This document shows, piece after piece, positions 1-13,600 of a stretch of DNA of 64,000 bases. The translations under genes were made by a program, and so were the position numbers. Below the pieces are notes generated by a model. The model searched no databases and had not been told where the DNA came from. It was given only the letters and a program-made list of their open reading frames with translations. Origin of the DNA: Rhea pennata (Eukaryota; Chordata; Aves; Rheiformes; Rheidae). The DNA is taken from contig NC_084674.1 in NCBI RefSeq assembly GCF_028389875.1, forward strand, positions 13,983,501 to 14,047,500, in the 5' to 3' direction. Each line of letters begins with the position of its first letter. Within the stretch, counting starts at the first letter, position 1.

Positions 1-128
1 ATGAGGGATGCTCCCGGCATCCCACCCCAGACCAAGGAGCACAGGGTCGGGATGCTTAGCCAGAGCTGGCAGTGCCACAAGCCCCCGCAGGGGCGCCACC
101 CCAACCCGCACTCCCAGGGGGTACTTAC

Positions 129-3100
129 ATCCCGGCCGGGGTCCCCCTGCTTCCCGGCGTCGCCCTGCAGAGAAGGACATAAGGGCAGGGACTCGCAAGG
201 TCATCCTGTCTTCAAGGGCCGCCTGCGAGACGTCGCCAGCCGACGTGGAGGGCAGCAGGCCCTGGGGAGCGTATTGGAGGCACGGGCGCCCCCAGGGACC
301 CCCCTCCCCAGCTCACCCTCTGCCCGGCGGGGCCTGGCGGCCCAGGTTTGCCTTCCAGCCCATTGCGGCCGTCTAGCCCCGGTGGGCCACGGTCACCCTG
401 CAAGAGAGGGGCATGAGGGTTGCGGTGTGCGGGGAGGGACAGGGCACCGCGGGGCTGCCCCCAGCCCCCCTGTACCTTCTCTCCTGGCAGGCCTCGGTCC
501 CCGGGGTCACCCTGCAGGGTGGGAAGGGAAGTGAGCAAGTGTGCTGCCCCCCAGCAGGGGCCGAGCGGGGCACAGACCCCCCGCTCCGCCCCCCACAGGG
601 AAGGGAACGGGGGGACTCACCCGCACACCAGAGGGGCCCCGGGGGCCCTCGATGCCCTGCAAGAGAAAGAGCCACGCTCAGCGCCAGCGCTCGGGGAAGA
701 CGAAGGGAGCCGGCAGCAGCCTGCCCAGGTGCCCGTCCCGCACGCCACGGGCTCTGCCGAAGAGCATCGCCCATCTTGTCACCTCCCACAGCGGCACGCA
801 GAGACCTACCCTCTCTCCGGGCAGGCCAGGGGAGCCAGCTTCGCCTTTGGCGCCCTTCGCGCCATCCTCGCCGGGGTCCCCAGGCTCTCCCTGCCGGGGA
901 AGCGCAGCGCGCTTAGAAGGTATTGCCCAGTGGCTGGTGAAACAGGGTCGCCCCCACGAGCACCTGGCCATAAGCCTTGCACCAAGCAAGCCTCACGCCA
1001 AGCATCTCTCCTGTTACAGCACACAGGTTAACAGCAAAAGCTGGCGTATGTGGGCACGGGCTGAAAAACCGGCGTCCCTGGACTCAGCACAGCTCCCTGA
1101 TGCTACTGATCAAAGAAATGCAACCCAGCGAGCCACGTGAAGATGACAAAGAGGAAAAGCAGCACAGCTGAGCAAGGAACAGCCGAGCGCCAGCCATGGC
1201 CTGGGACCGGGACACCCTCCAGCACCCTACGGAGCACAGCCATAGTGCAGCCGAAACCGCCTCGAGCCTCCAGCGCCTTGCAATAAGACACCTCCTCTCT
1301 AGCACACTACCCCTGCGAAGCTGGGCTGCGCATCAGCTCCATGTGGCTAGGGACTGTTTCGAGTGGGAAGCAGTTTGCACACCAGGACCTCAGCAGCACC
1401 CCCTTGGGCAGCCAGAGCCCGGTCAGGGGACCACAGTGGCCCACCCTACCACCACAGTTGCAGGGGACCCACTCATTCCTCCTGGGGCTGTCCATTACCT
1501 TCTCGCCCTTTTCTCCCACTCCCCCAAGGCCCCCATCAACCTGCGAGGCAGAGAAGGACAGTTAGACTCCACAGGGCGGGGCACTGGCCCACCAGCAGGG
1601 AAAGGGGAACTGGGGCAGAGCTTACAGTACGTCCTGGGGGTCCAGGAGGCCCCTGTGAGAAGGAGAGAGAGAAGAGAGTTAGCAGGACCCGGTGCAAACC
1701 CTGGGAGGACAAGGCCCTGGGAGGTAACAAAGGGACGGGCAGGTGGCCCCACGTCCATCCCGGCCAAGCGCCACTCACCGGCTCCCCGCGGTCACCCTTG
1801 CTGCCTTGTGCTCCAGGGCTGCCCTGCAGGAGAGAAGGGATGGGGTGAAGGCAGGAGGGGAGGGAGGACTTAGGGGTAGTGAGTGTCCATGGAGTGGTGG
1901 TGCCTATAGGATGGTGGGTGCCTACAGAGTGGTAATGCCCATGGGGTGGTGATGCCCACAGGACAGTGGGTGCCCACGGGGCAGTGATGTCCATACAACA
2001 GTGATAACTATGGGGTAGTGATGTCCACAGAAGGGTGGGGGCCCATGGGATGTCGATACACATGCAACAGTGGGAGCTCATGGGATGGTGATGCCCATGG
2101 GACAGCGGGAGCTCATGGGATGGTGATGCCCATAGAAAAGTGGGTGCCCATGGGATGATGATGTCCATGGGGAAGTGGGTGCCAGCGGCACATGAGAGGC
2201 GGTACTCACGTTTCTGCCTTCAGGACCTGGGTCCCCTGGGTCACCCTTCTCTCCAGGAGGGCCGCGGTATCCGGGGAGGCCCTGGGCCATGGGGCAGAGG
2301 GAGCACGTGCATTACTGTGAGCCAGCCCTAAGGCTACCGGACCCTAACCTGTCCCCCCAGCCCCAGCACTTACCCGAGGGCCCCGGTCTCCAGGTTTGCC
2401 AGGCAAGCCCACTTCACCCTGGGGGAGAGAGGAGGTGAGTATGGCCGGAGGAATCAGAGGGGGTGAAGCAGGTGGGGCAGGAAAAGGAGTTCTCACTCAC
2501 CGGGGTGCCTTCATCTCCCTTCTCTCCTCGCTCTCCCTGTAGTGCAGATCAGCAGGCACCATCCAGGGCAGTGGGAAAAAGAAAAGCCCAAGTCACCGGT
2601 GTCCCCTCTGCTTCATGAGCACTGCTCTCCACTGAGCATACACATGCCCTCGCAGGGACATCCACCCTCCCGGGGGACGTTGCAGCAGCAGTGCCCCACG
2701 GCCCCTCCGTGGGGAAGCGGTGGCACCCCAGGGCCCACCACCTGCCCACTTGCCCCACGCTACCTCCTTCCCACGCGGGCCGATCTGCCCCGGCGAGCCT
2801 GCTCGTCCCGGCTCGCCCTTCTCACCAGGCTCCCCTGGGTCACCCTAGACAAGAGGGGAAAAGGCGGGGGCGAGTGAGAGCTGCAGCAGGGCGACCACAC
2901 AGGCACTGGCACCGGTGCAGGAGGGACAGACGTCCCCCTGTGCAGCGCCTGGCACAGGAAGAGGAGGCTCAGCATGGCCCATCCTCTCCCCGGAGCAGCA
3001 CCCTGCACACAGCACAGGCCGGAGGGAACAGCCCCCGCGGAACGGACGGACGGACAGTGGAGGAGCGACGCCTCCCACGATGCTGTTACCTTTGGGCCGC

Positions 3101-6100
3101 TCCTGCCAGTGAGGCCGACGATACCCTAGGGGTCGGAGAGGGAGGACACGGGTTATCGGGGACCCCAACGTTGGGAAAAGGCATGGGGATGCCAGCCAGC
3201 ACCCCGGCCCCACGCTCTCACCCCAGACTCACCCGGTCGCCCTGCTCGCCTTTGGGGCCAGCTGGGCCCGGGATGCTCAGGCCAGGGGCACCCTAGGCAC
3301 AAGGAGACGCAGGTTGGCGCAGCAGGAGGGACCCCGCAGCCAGCCCAGCCCCCGGGCAGGCTGCGCCCTGGGGCCAGCCCCAGGCAATACTCACGGGGGC
3401 TCCTTTATCTCCTGCGTTGCCCTTGTGGCCAGGGGGCCCCTCTGCTCCCGAAAAGCCTCTGTCACCCTGCAGTAGACGAAATGGCCCCATTAGCCCACCC
3501 CCCCCCCACCACTGCGCTCCCCTCCTTCCCCATCCCGCAGCGGGGCAGGGGATGGCTGGGCAGTGCCCACCACCGCTCTGGCACTGCGGCCTGTCCAGGA
3601 GCTGCCCCGTGCAGTGCCCCTTGCCCAGGTTGCAGCACCCAGCAGCTCCCCCATGCCGTCTGCGCCCACGGAGGTGCCAGCAGCAGGCAGCACCAGCAGG
3701 CACGGCACGGCTGCGGTTACCTTCTCTCCTTTGACGCCAGCTGTGCTGGAGGCCTGGGGGGAAGCAGAGGGGACACAGTGCTGCGCGCAGCTCCCTGCCC
3801 GTTGGCCCCCACGGCCCCCAGGGAGGCACCTATCCCCCATCTAGTCCATCAGGAGTTGGGGGGTGCAGGTAGACCCCCCACACACACCCTAGGCAGGCAT
3901 CACTTACCGGCTTGCCGGGTTCGCCAGGTGCTCCTGGATCGCCCTGTGGGAGAGACGGGTGTCAGCACCAGCCCCCTTTCCGGCAGCCCCCAGCAGCCCA
4001 GCCAGACCCCCCCTCTTCTTCCTCACCTTCTCCCCTCGTGGGCCAGCTGGTCCAGGGGCTCCCTGTTGTGGAGAGAAGAGACACCCCTCAGAGAGCCAGC
4101 AGTGCCCGGCCCCAGAGGGGGGACCCTCACCAAGGCCACCGCGCCCCTCAGGCACCAGCCCCTCTCCAAGGTGCCTTCCAGGACACTGAAGCTGGCATCA
4201 CCGACAGCCAGACTCACCTCTCTGCCTGACAGCCCCGGGCGCCCCGGGGACCCCACTTCGCCCTGCGAGAGGAGAGGAAGAGGAAGGCATCAGAGGCGTC
4301 ACCTTGCCCCATGCCAGGGACGGCTGGTCCTAGAGATGGCAAGGGAGGGCAAGTGCCCCCCCAGCCCAGCCACCTACCTTCTCGCCCTCGGGGCCTGGCG
4401 CACCACGGTCTCCCTGCGGAACGAAGCAGAGGAGCGTTGTGGAGATCCCTTTGCATCAAGGAAAGGAGGGATGCAGGCACTGCGCCCCCAGCTCCCATCC
4501 TGGCTCCCCAGTCCCCTCCAGGCTTGTGGGGACCCACAGATGCTGTCCGAGGGGCACAGTCCCCCTCCAGCAACGCCTCACCTTCTCGCCCATCTCTCCC
4601 AGCTCACCCGGCGGCCCACGGTCTCCCTGGCATGGGAGGAAGGACGGGTCAGAGGCTGGCAGGACCCACGCACTGCAGAGGGTGGTCCAGCTGGCCACCA
4701 CGGGTCCCAGCATGGTACCGAGACCCCTGCGCTCTCCTTCGCCCCATCGACTGGGGCATCGCTTCAGCTGCTCCTGGTACTCACCTTCCTTCCCTGCTCC
4801 CCTGGCGGTCCCCGAGGGCCCTAGAAAGCAGGGCAAAGATGTCACCTCTGTCACAGCCCTGCCATCGGTGCATTTTGGGGTCTGGCCAAGGAGGCAAACG
4901 CCCAGGCTGGCCGGAGCAGGAGCGATCCCATGGTCCCCTCACTGAGTGTCCCGGTTTCCGCCGGCCTTACCTCATCTCAGGAAACTCACCCGAACCCCCG
5001 GGTCCCCTGGGCGGCCGGGTGGCCCTGGGAAACCTTCTTCGCCGTCACCCTGGGGAGACGGAAAGCTGAGGCTGTGCTCACGACATGGGGGACGCGTGGC
5101 TCTGACAGAGAGCTGAGCAGGGCTCTGACGCCCCAGGCAGCCAGGACTGAGCCTAGTACAGGGCAGGGGAATGAGGCCCTGCTACCCTCTCACCTTGTCC
5201 CCCTTCGGTCCGGGGGGGCCGGCAGGGCCCCGGGGCCCGGGGTCCCCAGGCAGGCCCTGCAAGAGAGGGGCTTGGTGAGGGGCACGGCTCAGCCCTCAGG
5301 GACGCACACTGCCCATGGTCTCGCTCCCCCTATTCCCTCCCCGCTGGCTTTGGTGCCAGACTCACCGGGGTGCCAGGCTCTCCTTGTGGCGCTGCCCCAT
5401 CGATCAGTCCAGGGGGACCCTATAGAGACAAGGGTTAGTTCCACCACCCTGCTTGGCTCTCTGTGAGGGTGCTGCAAGCTGCCCACTGGTGGGACAGTAC
5501 CTGCATCCAGCAGGGGCTGCAGTGTCCTCAGGCATCCACGGGACATGTTGCGGAGTGCCCCATATCTACAACACCCCCACCCAAGTAGGGCAGAGGAGCC
5601 AGGGCAACATGGAGCCACTTACCCTCTCTCCACGGTCACCCTTCTCCCCCTACAAGGGCAAAAAACAGGGTGAGGGCTGGTCTGCACTCTGCCTGTGCCC
5701 CTCTATCCCCTGCTGCAATGGGGGGGGGGGGTGTCACGCAGAACTGAGTCCATCAACAGTGGCATCAGGGCAACTGCACGTTGCCAGCACTAGGAACAGC
5801 TCCATGTGTGCACGTATGCACGTGAGCACAGTCTGCTGGTGGCACATGCAGGGGACAGCCACGAGCAGCGGGCAAAGTGAAAAAGCAGTTGCACGGGGCC
5901 AGGAGCATGGTGCGGGGAGCAAGTGCTGAGCTGCTGTCTGTCTGTCCACCCATCTGTGCATCCCCTGGCTGTCCCTGTGCAGCGCTGGGGGGACATACCT
6001 TCACAGACTCTCCTGGGGGGCCCATGGGTCCAGCTGGCCCAGGAGGGCCAGGATCTCCAAATGGTCCCCGGGGTCCGGGGCTGCCGGGGAGGCCAGGGCT

Positions 6101-7622
6101 GCCCTGGGGGATGAGAGATGCTCCATCAGCTCAGGACGTGGCAGAGGCCAGGGGATGCTGGCAGAGGGTCCTGCACCCGCCCCGGCATTGCCACCGCTAT
6201 ACGTACCGGCGTGCCTGGCTCCCCTTTCCGTCCCTGCGCTCCGTCCATGATCACCCTGGGCTCTCCCTACACAAGGGGAAAAAGTCAGCGTCCCCATGCA
6301 CCCCACTGAGTGCTCGGGAGAGGGCAGTAGCCCCTTATGCCACTGCGAGGCCAGGGGCTGAGCCAGGAGGTGGGGAGGCCCTGGGGAGGCCCCGGGAAGA
6401 CCCCAGGGCAGACACTGAGTGCTGGGAGGCCCAGGAGGCCGAGGAGCACCCAGTGGCAACCTACCGGCTCGCCCTTCTCCCCCTTCGGGCCAGAAAGTCC
6501 TGTCGGCCCCCGTGGCCCCTGAGAAACAAAAGGCGAGAGTGAGCAGAGAGGTGACAGCGAGGGAGCGGGGCGGAGCGGGGAGGGGTGGTGCCATACTTAC
6601 AGGATCCCCTCGGGGGCCAGGGATGCCCTGGTTGCCCTGCAAGACACAGCCCAAGGGGTGAGAGCACGTCCTGCACGCGTGAGTGCCTGTCCGTGCCAGC
6701 CAGGGAGCGGGGACAGGACAGGATGGGGCTAGGGGCTCCAGCCCAGCGCGGGGGGACGAGCCAAACCCGCCCAGCACGCTGGGCCTGGGGGTTGCAGTTT
6801 GGGGGCAGCCCTGACCCTGTTGGCCACAGAGAGTCCTGGTGCAGGGCAGGGGTGGGCAGGGGGAGCAGGCAGAGGAGGCAGGGCAAAGGAAAGAGCCTGT
6901 TGACGGGGGGCCGCGTGGGGCTGGGTGGGGGCTGTGCAACGAGCACAAACCGGGGGGACACCCGCACTCACCGGCTGGCCAGGGGGTCCGGGGTTCCCGG
7001 GGCGCCCAGGGCTTCCTGGCGCCCCGTCAGCTCCTGGGAATCCCTGGGGAGAGAGGAGTGTGACGGTGCAGCCCCCGGCGCCACGCTCTCCCAGACAACC
7101 TCCCCCTCCTGGGCTGGGAGACACGCAGGAGGGAGGCGCGGCCCCCACGCCGAGGAACCCCCTGGGTGGCTGTGGGTCGCAGGCACTCACCCTGTCGCCC
7201 TTGCTTGGCTGCTCGACGACCTCTCCCGGGGCGCCCGGTGGTCCTGCGGGTCCCGGAGGGCCAGGCAGCCCGTGGCGGCCCTGGGGTGGACAGAGGGGAG
7301 GACGGGCTTGGTGGCAGGCGGTGACCAGCAGCGAGGGCAGGCTGAGGGCTGCGCGGGTCCCTGCCCCAGCCCCCTCCCGCCGGCGGGACACGGGGCGCCG
7401 GGACCACTGCAGTGCTCATCTTCCCCTCTCCCCCACATCCCCCCACACATGACGTTACCGGCTCTCCAGGGGGACCTGGTGGCCCCACACGTCCTTGTGG
7501 CCCCTACAGACAGAGTCAGAGGTTAGCAACCATCTAGGGTTGGCATCAGCGAGGTTGAGCAGAGACAAGTCCCCCAGGGCCACCAAAACACTCACCACCT
7601 GGCCAGGGTCCCCCTTCTCACC
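129..7622 (-). other. COL7A1: COL7A1 triple-helix exon map (34 exons)
   Basis: Exons in transcript order: 7596-7622, 7459-7503, 7191-7280, 6972-7043, 6601-6636, 6465-6518, 6207-6266, 5999-6103, 5623-5649, 5366-5419, 5194-5256, 4990-5049, 4785-4820, 4582-4626, 4378-4413, 4218-4262, 4027-4062, 3908-3943, 3721-3753, 3395-3466, 3233-3292, 3090-3125, 2764-2844, 2501-2536, 2374-2418, 2210-2281, 1779-1823, 1626-1652, 1499-1540, 810-890, 621-656, 476-511, 317-397, 129-164. Most are multiples of 9 bp (27, 36, 45, 54, 72, 81, 90), the collagen exon rule, and begin with a Gly codon. Exceptions sit at the helix interruptions: 33 bp (ASSTAGVKGEK), 42 bp (VDGGLGGVGEK...), 60 bp (RVIMDGAQG) and 105 bp (GESVK end). 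These interruptions give the type VII helix its flexibility. Confidence 0.87.
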
Positions 7623-10600
7623 CTGCAACAAGATGGGGCAGGTGGTTATGGGGCTGCCTCGCGGGGCACCGGCCCCTCTGCCAGCCCCAGCCCCAGCCTC
7701 CACCTCCCCACCATGCCATGCCACACCACGCCACGCTGCTCCCTCCAGCCAGCCCCACGCGCGGCGCCAGCACTGCTCACCCTGGGGCACTGCACGGCGC
7801 AGGGCTCCGGCTCCGGCTGCGGAGGCAAGGGGAGGCCGTATGAGCACACCCGCCGCCACGGGGCTGCGCCCCCCGCCCAGCCCCCCCCGGCGCCCCAGCC
7901 CTTACCCTGCCCATGGAAATGATGGTGCAGAGGTCGTCGGTGAGCTCGCCCTCCAGCTCCTCCAGCGCATCGCCGGCGTGGAAGACGTACCGCGGGTCCT
8001 CGCCGGTGACCACGCGGCGCAGCTGCTCCCGGTCCGCCCCCTCCAAGCCCACCGCCAGCACCCGGACCCCTGCGCCGGGAGCACCCTCAGCGCCCCGGGG
8101 GCACCCGGGCTGGAGCAGCCATGCTGGGGGCGGCCGGCCGGGCCGGACCGAGCTGCCTGCCCCGTGCCCCCGCCTCACTCACCCGCCGCCTTGACGTCCC
8201 TGGCCGCGGCGATGGCGTCGTCCGCCGAGGGGCCGTCCGCCAGCACCACCAGCACGGCCGGCACACCGGGCCGGCGCCCCGCGCCGGGGCTCAGCAGGTA
8301 CCTCCCGGCGAAGGTGATGGCAGCCCCTGGTAAAGAAATTATAAAAGAAAAAGAAGTGGGGAGCGGCGGGGGTGGGGGGCGGCGCCCGGCCCGGCTGCGC
8401 CCCCGGCCCGCGCGGGCCCTCACCGATGGCGTTGCCGCTGGGCTCCTCGTAGCGCAGGGCGCGGATCTGCTCCAGCACGGTGCCCAGGTCGCTGGAGCGG
8501 TTCAGCAGGATCCAGGGCAGGCTGCGGTAGCTGTACACGGCCAGGGCCACCTGCAACAGCGACCGGGGAGGCCGGTGGGCGCCGCCGCCTGCCCGGCGGC
8601 CCGGGGGGGCCCCGCGGTGCCGCCTCCGCCTACCTGGGTGCCGTCGGGGCCCAGGCGGCCCAGGGCGGACACGACGTTGGAGAGGAGGCCGCGGACGGCG
8701 TCGGCGCCGTAGGCGCTGTCCCGCGTGCCGTGCACCAGGAAGACGACGTCGCCGCGGGCGTCCCCGCACACTGCGCGGGGCGGGGGGCGGCGGGGTGAGG
8801 CGCCGGCGGGCCCCGCGGCGGTGCCCCGGGCGGGCGGGCGGCCCACCGCGGCCCCGCGCTACCTGTGCGCTGGCTGACGGAGGTCTCGGCGCCCGGCGCG
8901 CTCCCGAAAAGCGGGCGGATGGTGAAGGTGTAGCGGCGGCCCAGGCGCAGCCCGGGCACCCGCTGGGAGGTGGCGGCGGCGGGCAGCGTCCGGCGCACCT
9001 CGCCTCCGTCTGCCGGCGACCGGGGCGGGGGGGAGAGTCAGCGGCGGGGCGGGGGCGGCGCGGGGGGCTCACCGCCGCCGCGGCCCCCGCGCCTACCTCC
9101 GGGGAGCCTCCAGGAGAGGACGTAGCCGGAGGCACCGGGCACCGGTGTCCAGGCGAGCGTCACCGAGTCTCTCCGGGCCTCCGCCACGCGGAGGCCGGCG
9201 ACGCGGCTCGAGGCGGCTGTGGGGCAGAGGGGCAGGCATGAGGGGCTGCCGGCGGCGGGGGGGTGGGGAGGGGACGATGGTGGTCGCCAGCGGGCCGGCC
9301 GGCCGCCCGCGCCGCGGCACCCACGCGTGGCGACGACGATGGAGACAGGCTCGCCCTCGCGGTTGCCGACGAGCGCGGTGACCTTCACGGTGTAGGAGGC
9401 GCCTCCCTGCAGGCCGGGGATGTCCACGGAGTCGGCGTCGCCGGGGACCAGCCGGCTGCTCTCGGAGCCCCCTGACAGGGAGCGCGGCGTGAGCCCCGCC
9501 GCCGCCGCCGCCCCCGCGCCCCTGGCCGCCCCCCGGCCCCGCCGTACCGTCGCGCCGGCTCCACACCACGCGGTAGGCAGTGGCTCCCGGCACACCGACC
9601 CAGGCGACGCGGGCGACGTCGCCGCCGGACGACAGCACCTCCAGCCGCGACACCGTCCCCACCTGCTCGGGCGCTGCGGCGGGGCGGACGGGCGGCGTCA
9701 CCGCGGCCGCCCCACGGCCGCCCCACGGCCGCCGCCACCCCCCCGCCTCACCTGTGCGGCCCACGGCGGTGGCGGGGCGGCTTTCCCGGCCGTCGGCCAT
9801 GGCGGAGACGCCGACGGCGTAGAGGGTGCCGGGGCGCAGCCCCTCGATGGTGAAGGCGGTGGGGTCGGCGGGCAGCAGGCGGGACTGCTCCGGCCCTAGG
9901 AGGCACGGCCGGCGGTGGGCAGGGCCGGGGGGGCCGGGGGGCCGCGCGGCCCCGCGCCCCGCTCGCCCCGCCGCGCTCACCGTCGCCGGCGCGCCACGTC
10001 AGCCGGTAGCCCCCGGCGCCCGGCGGCCCCCTCCAGGTGACCCGCAGCTGCCCGGCGCCGGCCTCCGTCACCTGCAGCTCCGAGACGCTGCCCACCGCGG
10101 GCGACCCTGCGGCGCGGGGACGTCAGCGCGGGGCCCGCCAGCGCCACCGCCGCCGCCGCGGTGCCGCACGACTCACCGAGGCGGACGCTGAGGGCGGCGG
10201 CGGGGCCCTCCCGGCCGCCAGCCAGGGCCGAGACGCGCACGGCGTAGGCGACGCCTTCCCGCAGGTCGCCCAGCTCCAGCAGGGTCTGGGTGCCGGGCAC
10301 CCGCCGCGTCCTCTCCGTGCCGTCTGCGGGGAGCGAGGCGGCGGGCGGGGGGCTCGGCGGCGGCCGCCCCCCGCGCCGCCCCCCGCCCCGGCCCCGCGCC
10401 CGCCCGCTCACCCTGCGTGTTGCGCACCGTCACTTTGTACTCGGCGGCGCCCGGGACGCCCGTCCAGCCCAGCCGGGCCCTCCGGCCGCTGTCCTCCAGG
10501 AGCCGCAGGTCGGAGACGGCGCCCGGCGGCTCCGCGCCTGCGGGAGCGGCGGTGAGCCCCGCGCTGGCGGGGGCGGCCCGGCCGGCGGGCACCCGCTGCC

Positions 10601-13600
10601 CACTCACCCGTCTGGAAGGTGGTGACGGGGGTGGCCACCTCGCCGCCGTCGTAGAGCGTGTAGAGGGTGATGCGGTACTCGGTGCCCGGCTGCAGCCCCG
10701 TCAGCTGGTAGGTGCTGACGCTGCTGGGGAGGGACGCGGTCCGGGGCGGCTCAGGTCCTGCAGAGAGGCGCCGTCACCCCGGGCTCCCGGCCGCCCGCCC
10801 GCCGGGCGCGGGCCGCGCCGCCGCCTTGGGCGGCCCGAGCCCACCTGTGGCTCTCTTCCACTCCAGGCGGTAGCCGCGGGCCTCGCGGATGGCCGTCCAG
10901 AGCACCTGGATGGACGTGGGGCCCAGGATGTTGGTCCTCAGGCTCTGCTCCGCGCCCGCCTCTGCCGAAGGGACCGCAGGCACCGTGGGCTGGGTGGCCC
11001 CGCGCCCACAGGCGACACGACACTCTCTGCCTTCGCCCCCCCCGGCAAAGCCCCGCGGCCCGGGCACCCACCTGTCCTGCGCCTCACCGAGGCCGCGGGT
11101 CCCTCCAGCTGCCCGAAGAGCGGGGCCACCGTCACCAGGTAATCGGTGCCGGGCTGCAGCCCGCCCAGCGCGTGCGACGTCCGGCCGGCGTCCAGCTCCA
11201 CCTTGTGCACCTCCTGGCCTGCGAGAGCCCCCGCAGCCCCGCTCAGCCGGGGGGAGGGGGTCCCGGGCCGGCGGCGGCGCAGGGGACGCCGGGCGGGCAC
11301 CTACCTGCCAGGGCAGCCCAGGAGAGGCGGTAGCCGGTGGCGCCGCTGACGGGCGCCCAGGCCAGCAGCATGCCGTGCGCGGAGACGTTGTGCGCGGCGA
11401 GGCGCTGCAGGCCCTCGGGGCGCTCTGCGGGCCACACGCGGCCGTGGGCGGCGGCGCCCGCGCAGCCCTCCGCCGCCGCCCCAGCGCGCCCCGGGCCCCC
11501 CGGCCGCCAAAGAGAGCCTTCGCCGGGGTTTCGGGCCTCGGAGCTGCAGCCCGGAGGCCTCGTTCCCAGCACGCGCCTCCCAGCGACGTTCGTAACCGCC
11601 CCTCCGGCACGGAAACCGCCCCCCCGCCAAGGGCCGGGGAGCCCATTAAAAACAACAAAATCGGAGGGGCCCCCACGGGCCCCCGCTGCTCGGCGCCATC
11701 CGGGGCGAGGGCGCCCCGCGGCCGCCCGTCCCGGGGGCTGCGGCGCCGCGGAGGGGCGCCCCGCACCGGGGCACCGGCGGGTGCGCGGCTGCTTACGTGT
11801 CCGGGCGGAGAGGGTGGCCGGGGCGGCGGGGCGCTGGGCGTAGTGGGGACGCAGCGTCACCACGTACTCGGTGTCGGGGCGCAGGTCGCCGAGGGTGGCC
11901 GACAGCGCGCTGGCGCCCAGGCTCTTCTCCTCCGCCCGGGCCGCTCCTGGGGGGCCGCGCAGGGGTCCGGCTCGGGCTGGGGCTCGGCAGGGAAGGGGTG
12001 GCCGCGGGAGCGCCGGGCGGCGCCCGGGGAGCGCGGGGAGAGGCCGGGACGGCCGCCAGGGCACCGGCGCCCGCGGCGCCCCGGGCCAGGGAGCGCCCGC
12101 CAGGTGCGGCCGCGCAGCCCCAGCGCCGGCCCGGGGGCGCAGGCGGGGAGGGGGTCTGCGCCCACCCCACCTCCACCCGCCGGGGGGGGGGGGGACGTGC
12201 ACGCACATGCACGCGCATGCACAAGCCTGCACGCCGAGCCCTCGGGCTGGGCCCGGCGTGAGCACGCCTGCACGCACACCCGCGTGCCGAGCACCCAGAC
12301 ACACGCCCCGAGCCTTCGGGCGAGGGCGCTCCCAGGCGCGCGGCAAACCCTCCGGCTGCCAGCGGGCGCGCGGGAGCCGTGCCGGCGCAAAAGGCGCGCC
12401 GAGCCGCTGCGTGTGCGTGCACGCGCCGCGCACGCGTGCCGCCCCCGCGCACAGCCCCTCCGCACACGCGGGCACGCGCGCCAGCCAGCCCGCGAGCACG
12501 GGGCTGCGAACGCACGCACGCGTGTGTGCACGCATGCGGTACGGCCCCCCCGCGTGTGCGTCTCTGCCCCCCACCCGCTGCGCACGCGCAGCCCGGCGCC
12601 GAGTGCTCCCGCGGCCCCCCCCCGGCCCCCCTCACCTTGCGCCTGGTAGCTGAGCAGGTAGCCCTGGGGGGGCTCGGGGCCAGGCTGCCAGGCCAGGCGG
12701 AGGAAGGTGGGTCCCGTCTCCAGCAGGCGCAAGTCCCGCACGCCGGCGCCGCTCGCTGCGGAGGCAGGGCGAGCGCGTTGGGGAAGCGAGCGCCCGCCGC
12801 GCTCCCGCCGGCCTCCCCGACCCGGCCGCCGCGCGCGGGGCTACTCACCGGTGCGCGCCCGGCCCGACGCGGACTCGCCGGCGCCGCCGGCATACTGGGC
12901 GGTGACAGTGACCAGGTACTCCGTGCCGGGGCGCAGCCCCCGCAGCACCGCGCTCGTCTCCCGGGGGCCCAGGCTCACCTGGGCGGCACCGCGTCAGCCC
13001 TGCGGCCACCCCGCGCCGGGGCGGCTGCGGCGGAGGGGACGCGCGTGCCCGGGCGGCGCTCACCTCCCGCCGCTCGGCCTCGAGCGGCTGCCCCTGGCCC
13101 GCGAGCGGCGCGTGCCGCACCGCGTAGCCGGTGACGGGGCCGCCGGCCGCCGTCCAGCGGATCCGCAGCAGGTCGGCGCCGCGCTCCACGAACTGCAGGT
13201 CGGCGGGGCCGGCGTGCCGCGGCTCGCCTGCGGGGGACGAGCGGGGCCGTGGGTCGCGGCCGGCCGGGCCGGGGCGCCCGGGGGGGGCCGGCGGGGAGGG
13301 CAGCGCGGCGGCACGCTCACCTGCCGGGCGCAGGGCACCTCCGGCGACGGCGCACACGCGGCGCGCCATCAGCGGCACCAGCGAGCCGAGGATCTTGAAG
13401 TCGTTGACGTAGAAGAAGAAGGAGTCGGCGGGCGCCGAGGCCACGCGCAGCAGCTCCCCGCGGTCGGCGTTCTTGACGCCTGCCGGGGACGGGGCGGCGC
13501 GTGAGGCCAGCGCCGGGCGGCCCGCCCCCGCCGCCGCGGCGCCCGGCCTGCGGAGCCGCCGCTCACCCACGGCGAAGACCTTGACGCCCTGGCTCTTGAG

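Noticed and set aside
1084-1305. Hydrophobic open frame inside a COL7A1 intron
   Set aside because: Lies between exons 1499-1540 and 810-890, no Gly-X-Y pattern, no matching splice sites; reads as intron.
3481-4824. 447-codon open frame on + opposite collagen exons
   Set aside because: Pro/Ser/Leu-rich complement of Gly-Pro coding DNA; spans several COL7A1 introns and exons.
10889-12649. 586-codon open frame on + antisense to COL7A1
   Set aside because: It crosses well-supported COL7A1 exons and introns with no own splice structure; it is a shadow of GC-rich minus-strand coding DNA.
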